DNA of 64,000 nt from Pseudomonas mucidolens. GTDB lineage: Bacteria > Pseudomonadota > Gammaproteobacteria > Pseudomonadales > Pseudomonadaceae. Every line of letters begins with the position of its first letter. The stretch's first letter is position 1. Position numbers and translations under genes: made by a program. The notes under the pieces were generated by a model. The model worked only from the letters and a program-made list of their open reading frames with translations, did no database searches and was not told the origin of the DNA. The stretch covers positions 2,480,001 through 2,544,000 of the forward strand of contig NZ_LT629802.1 of assembly GCF_900106045.1 (NCBI RefSeq). Direction: 5' to 3'. Of the stretch, positions 1 to 7,968 are shown one piece after another.

Positions 1-855
1 TTTCTGATCGCCGGTACGCTGGGGGTAAGCGTGGTGCTGCTTTGTCGTGCGCAGTTCCAGCTCTTGCTTGGTCGCCAGGCGTTTCTCGCCGCGGGGCTGG
101 GTGTGATCGGCTACCTCGGGTACAGCACCTGTATTGCCGCAGGGGTTATTTTCGGCGGCCCGGTGCTGACTCCGGCGTTTATCGGCATGGTGCCGGTCTT
201 GCTGGCGCTGCTCAGCAACGCCACGCAAAAAACACTTCCATGGCGCAGACTGACGATACCCCTGACGTTTTTGACGGCCGGGCTGCTACTGTCGAATATC
301 AGCAGTCTCCATCAACCCCTTGCAGCGAATAGTTCGTGGCCGTTAGGGCTGTTTTTCTCCGTCAGCGCCGTGGTCCTGTGGCTCGCATTCAGCGTGCTGA
401 ATCAAAAAGCCCTGAAGCACCTCCCAGCCAATGCGACGGGTATCTGGACAGGACTCATGATGGCGGGCGCCGGTCTGGGTACCTTGTGCCTGTTACCTGT
501 TGTGCAGACACTCGAACTGCTCAAGTTGCCGTCCCTGGGCTTCAGTATTTCCCTGGCCGGCCAGGTGTACCTGTGGGGCTTTGTGATCGCCGTGATGTCT
601 TCGCTGGTCGGGGCCTGGGCCTGGAACGCAGCATCCCGTCGCCTGCCCATGGTGCTTTCCGGGCAACTGATTGCCCTTGAATCGCTGTTCGCCAGCATGC
701 TTGGCTGGTTATTCCATCAGCGACTGCCAAGCCTTTTGGAAGCTTCAGGCCTCACGGCGGTTCTTGTCGGTGTGGTCATGGCGGTTCGTATCATCCTGAC
801 GTCAATCGCAAGCCCGCCCGACTCAAGGCACTCGGTTGAAACCCACCAAAGCTGA
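1..855 (+). CDS. EamA/DMT-family permease, 5' truncated by the window edge
   Basis: The reading frame is open from base 1, so the true start lies upstream and only about 284 C-terminal residues are visible. The protein is a run of hydrophobic helices with the internal-duplication look of EamA (drug/metabolite transporter) carriers, including a late segment with LSGQLIALESLFASMLGW that resembles the second EamA repeat. Such proteins are inner-membrane exporters of metabolites, amino acids or drugs; the substrate cannot be told. It ends 26 bases before a convergent lipoprotein gene. Confidence 0.8.
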   Translation, partial: FLIAGTLGVSVVLLCRAQFQLLLGRQAFLAAGLGVIGYLGYSTCIAAGVIFGGPVLTPAFIGMVPVLLALLSNATQKTLPWRRLTIPLTFLTAGLLLSNISSLHQPLAANSSWPLGLFFSVSAVVLWLAFSVLNQKALKHLPANATGIWTGLMMAGAGLGTLCLLPVVQTLELLKLPSLGFSISLAGQVYLWGFVIAVMSSLVGAWAWNAASRRLPMVLSGQLIALESLFASMLGWLFHQRLPSLLEASGLTAVLVGVVMAVRIILTSIASPPDSRHSVETHQS

Positions 856-881
856 CGACCCGCCGTCATCTGCGCGGATCG

Positions 882-1595
882 TTACTGCACGGGCAAGAAG
901 TTCATCAACAACAGACTTTGCGCATAGTTGAGCGCCACGCGCCGGTAGCGTTCGTCGAGCATCTGGGTCAACAGGTCGAGGCGCGCGACTATCTTGCCGA
1001 ACTCCACCGCAAAACTGAGGTTGCTGGCCTCCTCCGATATTTCGTTGGAGAACAACAACAATACCCCGTTGGCATCCTGACGCTGGCTGAGCAGCCATGT
1101 CGCTTTTTCAATATTGCGCGCAGCATTGCTGACGAACTGGGGGTTGATCGAGTCCGTTACATAAAACTCGGTACGCCCGCCATGTGCGGTAACGAGCATG
1201 CTGCCAATCGCATAGATAAAGGCCCCAACCCGGTCGCCGTGAAATTCCGCACTCAATGAATAGCTCAAAGCCTCCAGATCGCGACGCGCCCCAAGCGCGG
1301 GTAACGGTCGACGCTCCTCGATGGCCTGACGGACTTGCCGAGCGGCACTCACGGCATCTGGATAACCCGATTGACGCCACTGGCTGGGATTACGCAGATA
1401 GAGCTTACTCATCAGCAAATACAGGCTTTGCAGGTTGTCGTGCATGCCCAGCGTCGCCATCCGGTCGACACTGGTTTGAAACAGTTCATCAGGCTTGCCA
1501 TCACTGAACTGCCGGGCGATATCACGCCCCTGTTGCTGGCTGCAGCCAGTGGCACAGAGCATCAAGACTGCCGCCAATATCAGCGGCCAACGCAT
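882..1595 (-). CDS. Hypothetical lipoprotein
   Basis: The start at 1595 gives an 18-residue lipoprotein signal (MRWPLILAAVLMLCATGC) with a good lipobox ending at Cys18, so the mature protein should be lipid-anchored. Longer starts at 1631 (ATG) or 1637 (GTG) are possible and none has a convincing Shine-Dalgarno. The mature part is mostly helical and soluble, with no catalytic motif I recognise. The gene is single and converges with the EamA gene. Function unknown. Confidence 0.75.
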   Translation of the reverse strand: MRWPLILAAVLMLCATGCSQQQGRDIARQFSDGKPDELFQTSVDRMATLGMHDNLQSLYLLMSKLYLRNPSQWRQSGYPDAVSAARQVRQAIEERRPLPALGARRDLEALSYSLSAEFHGDRVGAFIYAIGSMLVTAHGGRTEFYVTDSINPQFVSNAARNIEKATWLLSQRQDANGVLLLFSNEISEEASNLSFAVEFGKIVARLDLLTQMLDERYRRVALNYAQSLLLMNFLPVQ

Positions 1596-1781
1596 CCAAT
1601 AAGTCACAAAAACAGGTAACGTGCGCTCCATCAGCACCCAGTCTGGTTCTTCTGTCCACGCGGAGAATCAGCGTGGTCGGGACAGACATAGAGCGGAAAA
1701 ATCAAAAAAAGTGCGGTGGCGAGGGTCAGATTGTTGAGAGGAGTACCCGTCAATACAGTTGCGCACCTGTAACACAACGCA

Positions 1782-1799
1782 CCCGGCACATAGGCCGGG
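1782..1799 (-). terminator. GC-rich hairpin after the small acidic gene
   Basis: CCCGGC and GCCGGG form a perfect 6-bp stem around a 6-base loop, about 20 bases past the stop of the leftward gene ending at 1821. The following bases on that strand are only moderately T-rich, so termination is plausible but not certain. Confidence 0.45.
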
Positions 1800-1820
1800 C
1801 TCGTCAGTTCAAGTCGACGC

Positions 1821-2018
1821 TCAGTTGTCAGGATGCTCGCTAGCCACCGAATCGGCAGCATCCACATCCGACATATCTTCTTCGAGAGGCGCTTCGTCGT
1901 CTGGCGCCAGAGGAACTTCACTTTCGTCGCGCTGTGGATCATGCCCAGTTTCGTTGTCGGTACCACGCGTTACGACCTGCTGGGATAGGTTACCCGGCGC
2001 GTTCTCGTTAATCTCCAT
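1821..2018 (-). CDS. Small acidic hydrophilic protein, unknown function
   Basis: The 65-residue protein starts MEINENAPGN and is very rich in Asp and Glu in its second half, with no hydrophobic segment, so it is probably a soluble and largely disordered cytoplasmic protein. The ATG at 2018 is chosen because GGAGAG lies 6 bases upstream; a longer frame to 2039 would swallow that site. A hairpin follows the stop. It resembles other small charged Pseudomonas proteins but I cannot name a family. Confidence 0.6.
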   Translation of the reverse strand: MEINENAPGNLSQQVVTRGTDNETGHDPQRDESEVPLAPDDEAPLEEDMSDVDAADSVASEHPDN

Positions 2019-2158
2019 GCTGACTCTCCGCTGTGGCACGCGGGAAATCCGCGCTTACGCTTGAGAGACGGCGCAGCAGCGAGAGTGCCGGACACTGGAC
2101 GAATGGCACCCATAAAAACCGCGTAGCACTCTGTCAGTCTCCGTTCACGCTTGCCCCT

Positions 2159-2386
2159 TCAGCGCTCCTGCTCTCTGTCCACGTCCGTCTCCTCCCTCAT
2201 ACGACCCGGATCCAGGCCCGTGTCGTCGTCATCCAGAGGACGCTCTCCCTCATGATCCGGCACCTGCTCAACGCCATCTTCTGGGCGTGGCGGAACATCC
2301 GGACGCCCAGGATCCAGCGGCCCGGGTGCCACAGGAAGTGGATAGTCCATCGGGGTGTTGCCCTGCATATGCATGTGGTTGTTCAT
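2159..2386 (-). CDS. Small Pro/Asp-rich protein, unknown function
   Basis: The 75-residue protein begins MNNHMHMQGNTPMDYPLPV and continues as a Pro-, Asp- and Glu-rich stretch without hydrophobic helices, so it is likely intrinsically disordered. The ATG at 2386 has GAGGTG just upstream and is preferred to the in-frame GTG at 2392. It lies tandem with the acidic gene at 1821-2018, about 140 bases away, and the two may belong together. No function can be assigned. Confidence 0.55.
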   Translation of the reverse strand: MNNHMHMQGNTPMDYPLPVAPGPLDPGRPDVPPRPEDGVEQVPDHEGERPLDDDDTGLDPGRMREETDVDREQER

Positions 2387-2689
2387 AGACACCTCGCAAT
2401 GCCCGCTCTAACTGGGCGTCTACGTTGGAGAGGCGAGTAAAGCCCAGGGTTCGATTTATTCTCAAACCCTCGCGCTATCCGGCTTCCGAGCTCCGGGCCT
2501 TCGCCCTACCCGACATACTTGCCGTTGCGCGGCGTCAGGACAGCTGACTATCGATCCAGCGTTGCGCTGCCTCCGGAGGCTTGAACGGAATTGAAATAAT
2601 TAATGTTTTTTCATGAAAAGAGCCATCCTACGATCATGATTGGTATGGTAGACCGCGATGAAAATAAACGGGCTGCCATCCCTGTGGGA
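2387..2689. other. Gene-free stretch
   Basis: About 300 bases between two leftward genes. No convincing reading frame, RNA gene or repeat was seen. It contains a short GCCTCCGGAGGC palindrome near 2569-2580 and becomes AT-rich beyond 2590, at the 3' side of the HxlR gene. It should also carry the promoter of the small gene at 2159-2386. Confidence 0.4.
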
Positions 2690-3055
2690 TCAACCCAACG
2701 GAACAGAATTGCGCGAAGTTCTTTTAGTTTTCTTTTGCTTGGCCTCCAGAAACGCTCCCCAATCTTCCATCGCGTGCAAAATCGGCGAAAGGGTAAAGCC
2801 CAACGTGGAAATGCTGTATTCGACCCTCAGCGGGACTTCGCCAAAATCCTTGCGGATAATCACACCGTCTTCCTCCAGCTCGCGCAGTTGTTGGGTAAGG
2901 GTTTTTGGCGATATGCGCCCCAGTTTTCTCGCCAGTTCGCCAAACCGTTGTGTGTCTTCAAGCAGGAAGTGAATGATCATTACCTTCCACTTTCCTCCTA
3001 TGACTTTCAGGGTGGTTTCTACGGGACAACCTGCACTCTTTTTAGCAACGGGCAT
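2690..3055 (-). CDS. HxlR-family winged-helix regulator
   Basis: The 121-residue protein has the HxlR layout: a short N-terminus with one Cys (SAGCPVETTLKVIGGKWKV) and then a winged helix (RFGELARKLGRISPKTLTQQLRELEEDGVI). HxlR/YodB-type repressors often sense electrophiles or oxidants through this Cys; that is family knowledge, not shown here. The ATG at 3055 is preferred because it directly precedes the conserved N-terminus. The gene diverges from an isochorismatase-like hydrolase, and a perfect inverted repeat lies 16 bases upstream of its start, so it probably controls both genes. The coding region is more AT-rich than its neighbours. Confidence 0.9.
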   Translation of the reverse strand: MPVAKKSAGCPVETTLKVIGGKWKVMIIHFLLEDTQRFGELARKLGRISPKTLTQQLRELEEDGVIIRKDFGEVPLRVEYSISTLGFTLSPILHAMEDWGAFLEAKQKKTKRTSRNSVPLG

Positions 3056-3071
3056 GATAGGCCTCAGTATC

Positions 3072-3095
3072 ATTTAGGAAACTAGTATCCTAAAT
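3072..3095. promoter_or_regulatory. Candidate HxlR operator (8-8-8 inverted repeat)
   Basis: ATTTAGGA and TCCTAAAT are perfect inverted arms around the 8-base spacer AACTAGTA. The site lies in the 156-base gap between the divergent hxlR-like gene and the hydrolase gene, close to the regulator start, as expected of an autoregulated HxlR operator. Confidence 0.6.
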
Positions 3096-3211
3096 GTAAG
3101 TACTTGCGATTTTGGTACGCAAGACCTAATTTGTTCGGGCTTGAATAAAGGTGCCTTCGTTAAATGGTTGGCACGACACTAGCATCAAATTTCGACATCT
3201 GAGGTAACAAA

Positions 3212-3880
3212 ATGGCGAGTACCAATGGAATGCTGGATGCAGATGATGCGGTCATTCTTCTTATCGATCACCAGAGCGGCCTATTCAACACCGTGCGCGA
3301 TGTGCCCGTTCCCGATCTTCGCAATTACGTCATAGCGATCGCGAAGACCGCGACCTTACTGAACATTCCGGTGATCACTACCGCTTCCGTACCGGATGGC
3401 CCCAACGGCCCGTTGATTCCAGAAATCCATCAGCATGCTCCCCACGCGGTGTATGTGCCACGCACCGGACAGATCAACACTTGGGACAACCCTTTGTTCG
3501 TTGATGCTATCAAGAAGACCGGTCGTAAAACATTGATCATCGCCGGCACTCTCACCAGCGTTTGCATGGCCTTTCCTGCAGTGAGTGCGGTGCGAGAAGG
3601 TTACAACGTTTATTGTGTGGTAGATGCTTCAGGCAACTGGAGCAAGTTAGCGACCGATACCACCATCGCACGTGTCACCCAAGCGGGTGCAATTCCGACT
3701 GACACTTTCGCCATAGTTGCTGAGTTGATGCGAACTTGGAACCGTCCTGAAGGCTCGCGTTTCGCTGAAATCCTTGCCGAGCATGTTTGTCCGGAATACA
3801 AGTGCCTAATGGAAAGCTACAGCAAAGCCCAGGCCGTGGTTAAGGATGGTCCTGAGACCAACCTGGACAAATATAAGTAA
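3212..3880 (+). CDS. Isochorismatase-like (YcaC-type) cysteine hydrolase
   Basis: The 222-residue protein matches the YcaC branch of the isochorismatase-like superfamily: Asp19 in LLIDHQ, the motif [10 protein letters not shown] around Arg84, and the nucleophile Cys118 in [15 protein letters not shown]. Family members cleave amides or enol ethers; YcaC itself has no settled substrate, and neither does this one. GAGG lies 8 bases before the ATG. The gene diverges from an HxlR regulator, which suggests induction by a reactive or toxic compound, and a strong terminator follows it. Confidence 0.88.
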   Translation: MASTNGMLDADDAVILLIDHQSGLFNTVRDVPVPDLRNYVIAIAKTATLLNIPVITTASVPDGPNGPLIPEIHQHAPHAVYVPRTGQINTWDNPLFVDAIKKTGRKTLIIAGTLTSVCMAFPAVSAVREGYNVYCVVDASGNWSKLATDTTIARVTQAGAIPTDTFAIVAELMRTWNRPEGSRFAEILAEHVCPEYKCLMESYSKAQAVVKDGPETNLDKYK

Positions 3881-3898
3881 GACCGTGTAACGGCTGAA

Positions 3899-3928
3899 AA
3901 TAGGGGGCCGCTTCGGCGGCCCCCTATT
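3899..3928 (+). terminator. Strong intrinsic terminator after the hydrolase gene
   Basis: A perfect 13-bp stem (AATAGGGGGCCGC with its complement) closes on a TTCG tetraloop 19 bases after the stop codon. A-rich and T-rich flanks mean it could work in both directions. Confidence 0.85.
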
Positions 3929-4127
3929 AATATTCCGCAAGGAAAGGCACTGGAGAGAGTTGTTGTGCGGCATGAAACCCGCTTCATTAGCTCAGTTTGA
4001 TGACAACTCCGGGTCGAGCATCATTACTTTACTCTGAAGCCGGCTAGGTCTGTCCTACTGCCTCCAGCCTTTCGCAACTGACTCCGCTCCTACCCTTGAC
4101 CATCCAACGGGTCGTTCAGGCACGGAA

Positions 4128-4159
4128 AGCGAGGCCCCGTCCTGTGGGGGATCCTCGCT
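4128..4159 (-). terminator. Hairpin downstream of the acetyltransferase-Rnk gene
   Basis: AGCGAGG and CCTCGCT pair, with an inner CCCC/GGGG extension, about 30 bases past the stop of the leftward gene ending at 4192. The U-tract is short, so this is a probable rather than certain terminator. The rest of 3929-4191 shows no gene. Confidence 0.5.
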
Positions 4160-4191
4160 CCTGATGGACGAACACCGAGCAAAAGGCGCAA

Positions 4192-5103
4192 TTATAGGTG
4201 GAAATCGCCCGCAGCCTCCGGCTGGTAAAGCACTTTCCTGATCTCGATCCGGCGGGTCCGATCAGAAATTCGCCAGTCGATGGCGTCCCCCTCCTGATAG
4301 CCCAGGATGGCGGCGCCGATGTCGGAATACACGGAATGCTTCCCTGCGTTGCTGTCCGCGTCTTCAGGGTAGACCAAGGCCACTTCGATCTCTTCGTCGT
4401 CCAGCTGCAGCAAGGCCCTGGAGTTCATCGTGACGACATTGCGTGCCACCTGCTGCGACTTGACGACAATGGCTCGCTCAAGCTCATGTTCGAGTTCAAC
4501 AACGGCCGGGCCTTGCTCAAGCGTGATTAGACTCTCGAGCCTGGCCTTGTCGATTTCAGTGATGTAGATCCTGGTGGAGTCATCAACGGCACCTTCGCGC
4601 AAGAACTGGCGATAGCGCCCCGCCGTCATGGAAAATGACTTCAATGCCGGCGTTTCGCTCTCAAGCAGAAAGCCGCTGCGCAGAAAGGCTTTCAGTGAGC
4701 GCACGTTGTCCGGGTGGATCTTGGCGATGAGCTTCTCGGCCCGCATATCGAGGAAGGCCAGTTTCATGCCTTCACGGATCGTGCGAGCGCCGAGGTTTCG
4801 ACCCCATTTGTCGCTGTCTCCGATGACCAGGACTATCTCGCAATTTGCGCCGGTCTTGATTAGTCGGACAAAGCCCACCGGGGCATCATGCCGGTCATAG
4901 GCCATGAAGAATCGGCCGCCGCGGTTGAATAGATGGGTCAGGATCGGCAATTGAGTCCGATCAATGACTTGCTCGATGGAACGGGAGACATGACGCGAAT
5001 CGCTCAGATAGCAGGTAACGCGCTCATCCTCCAACCAATCCATCAGCTTCAGCGCGTGCGCCCGAGTAATTTCAGGGCACAGCGAAATGAAAGGCTTGTT
5101 CAT
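4192..5103 (-). CDS. GNAT acetyltransferase fused to Rnk-like GreA/GreB C-terminal domain
   Basis: From the ATG at 5103 the protein has 303 residues in two domains. Residues about 5-165 are a GNAT fold with the acetyl-CoA loop around KWGRNLGARTIREG and the typical ending KAFLRSGF. Residues about 178-300 match Rnk, the nucleoside diphosphate kinase regulator: YITEIDKARLESLI, VVTMNSRALL, VALVYPEDAD and GAAILGYQEGDAIDW. Rnk-type domains bind RNA polymerase near the secondary channel in other bacteria. The fusion suggests acetylation linked to transcription or nucleotide balance, but the substrate is unknown. A longer start at 5154 is possible; GGTGAAG sits very close to the chosen ATG. Confidence 0.88.
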   Translation of the reverse strand: MNKPFISLCPEITRAHALKLMDWLEDERVTCYLSDSRHVSRSIEQVIDRTQLPILTHLFNRGGRFFMAYDRHDAPVGFVRLIKTGANCEIVLVIGDSDKWGRNLGARTIREGMKLAFLDMRAEKLIAKIHPDNVRSLKAFLRSGFLLESETPALKSFSMTAGRYRQFLREGAVDDSTRIYITEIDKARLESLITLEQGPAVVELEHELERAIVVKSQQVARNVVTMNSRALLQLDDEEIEVALVYPEDADSNAGKHSVYSDIGAAILGYQEGDAIDWRISDRTRRIEIRKVLYQPEAAGDFHL

Positions 5104-5303
5104 CTTCACCACATTTATTTGCAAAGGATGAAAGCCTGTCATGGCTATGGCCATGACGGTTCTTTCGGCGACCGGCTATTTTAAGGCATAACGCGAGTAA
5201 TGCCGAACAGTCTGGAGAGTTCGACGAAACCATCGTTTTGCCGAACCCGAACCCGTCAAGCGCTCAAGCGCTCAAGCCTCGATGAAGCCGACTATCAGTC
5301 AGA

Positions 5304-5612
5304 ATGATCAGCGCTGCACCGTTCTGCCGCTTGATTCGACCCAGAGGCTCGCCGCAAGCGGCTCCATCAGCCAGCCGCATTCTTCTGGAGATCGCCGATG
5401 TACACGTCGAACGGCTGCAGAACATCAGTGAAGAGCAGGCGCTGGCCGAGGGCATCGCCAAGCACCCTGGTGGCGGACACCACGTCGAAGACGGCAAATA
5501 CTATTGGGCGAGCCCGAACGACTCTTTTGCAGGGTTATGGGCTTCCGTCGGCGGCAACGGGGATACCAACCCCTGGGTCTGGGTGGTCGAGTTCAAGCGG
5601 GTGGCGCCATGA
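5304..5612 (+). pseudogene. Fragment of a phage morphogenetic (ASCH-like) protein
   Basis: From about residue 24 the translation reads RILLEIADVHVERLQNISEEQALAEGI and ends DSFAGLWASVGGNGDTNPWVWVVEFKRV, the C-terminal half of a small protein common in Pseudomonas prophages. The normal N-terminus with its RLWVRE-type segment is absent and the bases before it do not continue the family sequence. No good ribosome binding site is seen. It belongs with the integrase tail at 6395-6598 as prophage debris. Confidence 0.7.
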
Positions 5613-5629
5613 TCCCAGTAACCGCCCTC

Positions 5630-5968
5630 CTATTCACAACCCAAACTCAAACCCTTCCCCCGGCCTAAAGCCTCTGCTCGAACCCGTCGGCACGTCCCCC
5701 TATCGCGGGCATGCATGTTATCGATACTGGGATTGCCGGTTTTTTCGGACTCGGGCCTAACGGGATACCCAGGCTGGTTCAGCGCCTCAAGTCCTTCGAT
5801 ATGTATTTCACGCGGCACGGGCTTCACCTGTGGGGGCGCAGCCGGTTTAGGTAACTGATTGATGGCTTCACCAAAGCGCTGGAGCAACGGACCTTGAGGC
5901 AATTCATCAGCCGCGGCCATAGCTGATATGACCAAGGTCAACAATGCCACGCTGTATCTCTTAAACAC
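5630..5968 (-). CDS. Small secreted protein, unknown function
   Basis: The 112-residue product begins MFKRYSVALLTLVISAMAAA, a clear Sec signal peptide with cleavage likely after residue 20. The mature part is short, Pro-rich and hydrophilic, with no motif I recognise. It lies convergent to the phage fragment at 5304-5612 and may itself be part of the degenerate element. Real expression is uncertain. Confidence 0.5.
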   Translation of the reverse strand: MFKRYSVALLTLVISAMAAADELPQGPLLQRFGEAINQLPKPAAPPQVKPVPREIHIEGLEALNQPGYPVRPESEKTGNPSIDNMHARDRGTCRRVRAEALGRGKGLSLGCE

Positions 5969-6173
5969 TTCTAACTACCCATTTGCGTGAATCGACTAAG
6001 TAGCCGGAGTTAAGCAATCGCCGCACTCAAGCAATAAAAAGGCGCTCACCTGAGAACCTACCTCCGGTCGATCCGACGGGCGTCATCCGCAGGCGGGCAA
6101 CAGATTATCAGTGAAATGATTCATTACCGTCACTTACTGAACTGTTATCGAACTGTAACCCCAATCCCCCTAC

Positions 6174-6348
6174 ATGCCTGCCGGTGAGCGGCGCAAAGAG
6201 TTCGCCCAGACCAGAAGCAAGTCCCCCGGTAAAGGCTGCTATGAAAATCCTGGGTGGGCGAACTGCACCAGTTTAGCTAACACGCGTATCGAGGCCTTTA
6301 GGACTTTTCCTAGAAATCGTAAACAGAAATGCCTGCCGGTGAGCGGCG
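6174..6348 (+). repeat. Pair of 20-bp direct repeats
   Basis: The 20-mer beginning ATGCCTGCCGGTGAGC occurs perfectly at 6174-6193 and again at 6329-6348, 155 bases apart. The copies sit just before the integrase remnant. They could be a duplication scar or old attachment or recombination sites. Apart from them, 5969-6394 shows no convincing gene. Confidence 0.8.
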
Positions 6349-6394
6349 GGCGAGGTATTCGTACGCCCCAAGAAAAGAATGCATTCCGCGAGGG

Positions 6395-6598
6395 AGATTC
6401 GACGCGGCACGGGAAGCGGCCGGTGTTGAGAAAGGAGATTTTCAGATGCGCGATCTACGCGCAGAAGCCGGAACAGATAAGGCGCAATCCAGCGGAGATA
6501 TCCTGCAGGCGCGTGATCAACTTGGGCACACTACAGTGGTGATGACCGAAAACTACATTCGTAAACGTATAGGAAAAAAGGTCACGTCTACCCAGTGA
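6395..6598 (+). pseudogene. C-terminal remnant of a tyrosine-recombinase phage integrase
   Basis: The frame reads RFDAAREAAGVEKGDFQMRDLRAEAGTDKA, then LGHTTVVMTENYIRKR, which is the end of the catalytic domain of phage integrases found in Pseudomonas. The box II Arg (DLR), the LGH histidine and the catalytic Tyr in ENYIRKR are present, but the N-terminal and core-binding domains and the first catalytic Arg are missing. It ends 80 bases from the 3' end of tRNA-Leu, a normal integration target. Confidence 0.8.
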
Positions 6599-6635
6599 GT
6601 TGCGGAGCAAGATATGAAATTGCGGAGCGGAAATA

Positions 6636-6672
6636 AAAAAGGACTCGCCTAATAAATCAAGCAAGTCCTTGT
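6636..6672 (-). terminator. Intrinsic terminator of the tRNA-Leu transcript
   Basis: On the minus strand AAGGACT pairs with AGTCCTT around a loop of about 18 bases and is followed directly by a run of T. It lies a few bases beyond the 3' end of the tRNA. Confidence 0.7.
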
Positions 6673-6678
6673 TTTGAT

Positions 6679-6765
6679 TGGTGCCCGAACCCGGAATCGA
6701 ACCGGGACGCCCTTACAGGCGGGGGATTTTAAGTCCCATGCGTCTACCAGTTTCGCCATTCGGGC
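6679..6765 (-). tRNA. tRNA-Leu (UAA)
   Basis: The 87-base gene folds as a class II tRNA. The acceptor arm GCCCGAA pairs with TTCGGGC, a D-loop GGTAGACGC is present, the anticodon TAA lies at 6731-6729 in the loop CTTAAAA, and a short variable arm and the T-loop GGTTCGATTCC follow. The CCA end is encoded at 6681-6679. Phage-integrase debris at its 3' side shows it served as an integration site. Confidence 0.97.
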
Positions 6766-6989
6766 GGCAGCGCGATGAAGCGGCCCAGGAGGTTTTGTCG
6801 ATCAGACCCCTTGAGCGTTGCAGCAGGCTAGGGAATATATAGATCCAGTCCTCTCGGCGCAAGTTGGCGAGCGGTCTTTTTCAGATTATTCAAAGGCTTC
6901 GATGCAGAAAAAAACTCAACAGATCAGTGATCTACGTATTACAGGCAGCCCGGACCAGATCCGAGGTGCCTGGTTTCAGCACGGTCCCA

Positions 6990-7958
6990 TCAACGTTGTT
7001 TCATCCGATCGATCACCACCGCCAGCAACAGGATCGAACCGCGAATCACGTACTGGTAGAACGTGTCGATGTTCTTCAGGTTCATCGCGTTCTCGATGAT
7101 TGCCAGGATCAATACCCCGGCAATCACATGACGGATCATACCGATGCCGCCGCTCAGCGACACCCCGCCCAGCACGCAGGCGGATATCACTGTCAGTTCG
7201 AAGCCCTGGCCGATCATGGGTTGGCCGGAGGTCATGCGCGAAGCGAGGATCACCCCGGCCAGCGCGCCGATCAAGCCGTGTACGGCGAAGATGATGATCT
7301 TGGTTCGATCAACGTTGACCCCAGCCAGCAATGCCGCTTCCGCGTTGCCACCAATGGCCATGGTGTTGCGACCGTAAGTGGTGTAGTTGAGCAACCAGCC
7401 AAAAAACACGAAGCAGGCGATGGTGATCAGGATGGGCACCGGCACGCCGAACAACTGGCCGTTGCCAAATACGAAGAACTGCTCCTGCGATACCCCGACC
7501 GCTTTGCCGTCGGCAAAGATATAAGCCAGGCCGCGCACGATCTGCATGGTCGCCAAGGTGGTGATCAAGGCGTTGACTCGCAGCTTGGCAATCACGATGC
7601 CGTTGATCAGCCCGACGACAAGTCCCATCAATAATGCTGCGCCGATGCCCAGCATGACGCTCTCGGTATCGCGCATCACGATCGCCGCCACCACCCCGGC
7701 ACAGGCGATCACCGAGCCCACCGACAAGTCGAAGTGCCCCGAAGCCAGGCAATACAGCATGGTGCAGGCCGCGATGCCCACGGTTGAGATCGCCAGGCCC
7801 AGTCCGCGCATGTTCAGCGGAGACAGGAAGTTGTCAATGAGCAAGGCGCAGAGCAGAAAGATCCCCGCCGCCGCCATCAGCATTGCCCAGTTGTCGAGCA
7901 GGCTACGCAGGTCCAGGGGTTTGCGCGCCGTCGGCAACGCGTTGTTTTGGCTTGTCAT
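6990..7958 (-). CDS. araH: L-arabinose ABC transporter permease AraH
   Basis: The 322-residue inner-membrane protein has about eight to ten hydrophobic helices and the sugar-permease signatures FDLSVGSVIA, RVNALITTLATM, YGRNTMAIGGN and SRMTSGQPMIGQGFEL, typical of the AraH/RbsC family. It pairs with AraG for import. The start at 7958 follows GAGGTG and lies 10 bases after araG; a longer frame upstream only overlaps araG. It is the last gene of the leftward arabinose operon. Confidence 0.95.
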   Translation of the reverse strand: MTSQNNALPTARKPLDLRSLLDNWAMLMAAAGIFLLCALLIDNFLSPLNMRGLGLAISTVGIAACTMLYCLASGHFDLSVGSVIACAGVVAAIVMRDTESVMLGIGAALLMGLVVGLINGIVIAKLRVNALITTLATMQIVRGLAYIFADGKAVGVSQEQFFVFGNGQLFGVPVPILITIACFVFFGWLLNYTTYGRNTMAIGGNAEAALLAGVNVDRTKIIIFAVHGLIGALAGVILASRMTSGQPMIGQGFELTVISACVLGGVSLSGGIGMIRHVIAGVLILAIIENAMNLKNIDTFYQYVIRGSILLLAVVIDRMKQR

Positions 7959-7968
7959 ATTCACCTCT

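Noticed and set aside
1631..1966. A 111-codon leftward frame overlapping the small acidic gene
   Set aside because: Composition is not protein-like and it overlaps a gene with a much better ribosome binding site.
6679..6765. Second attachment site for the phage remnant (copy of the tRNA 3' end)
   Set aside because: No second copy of the tRNA 3' sequence was found between 4 and 7 kb.
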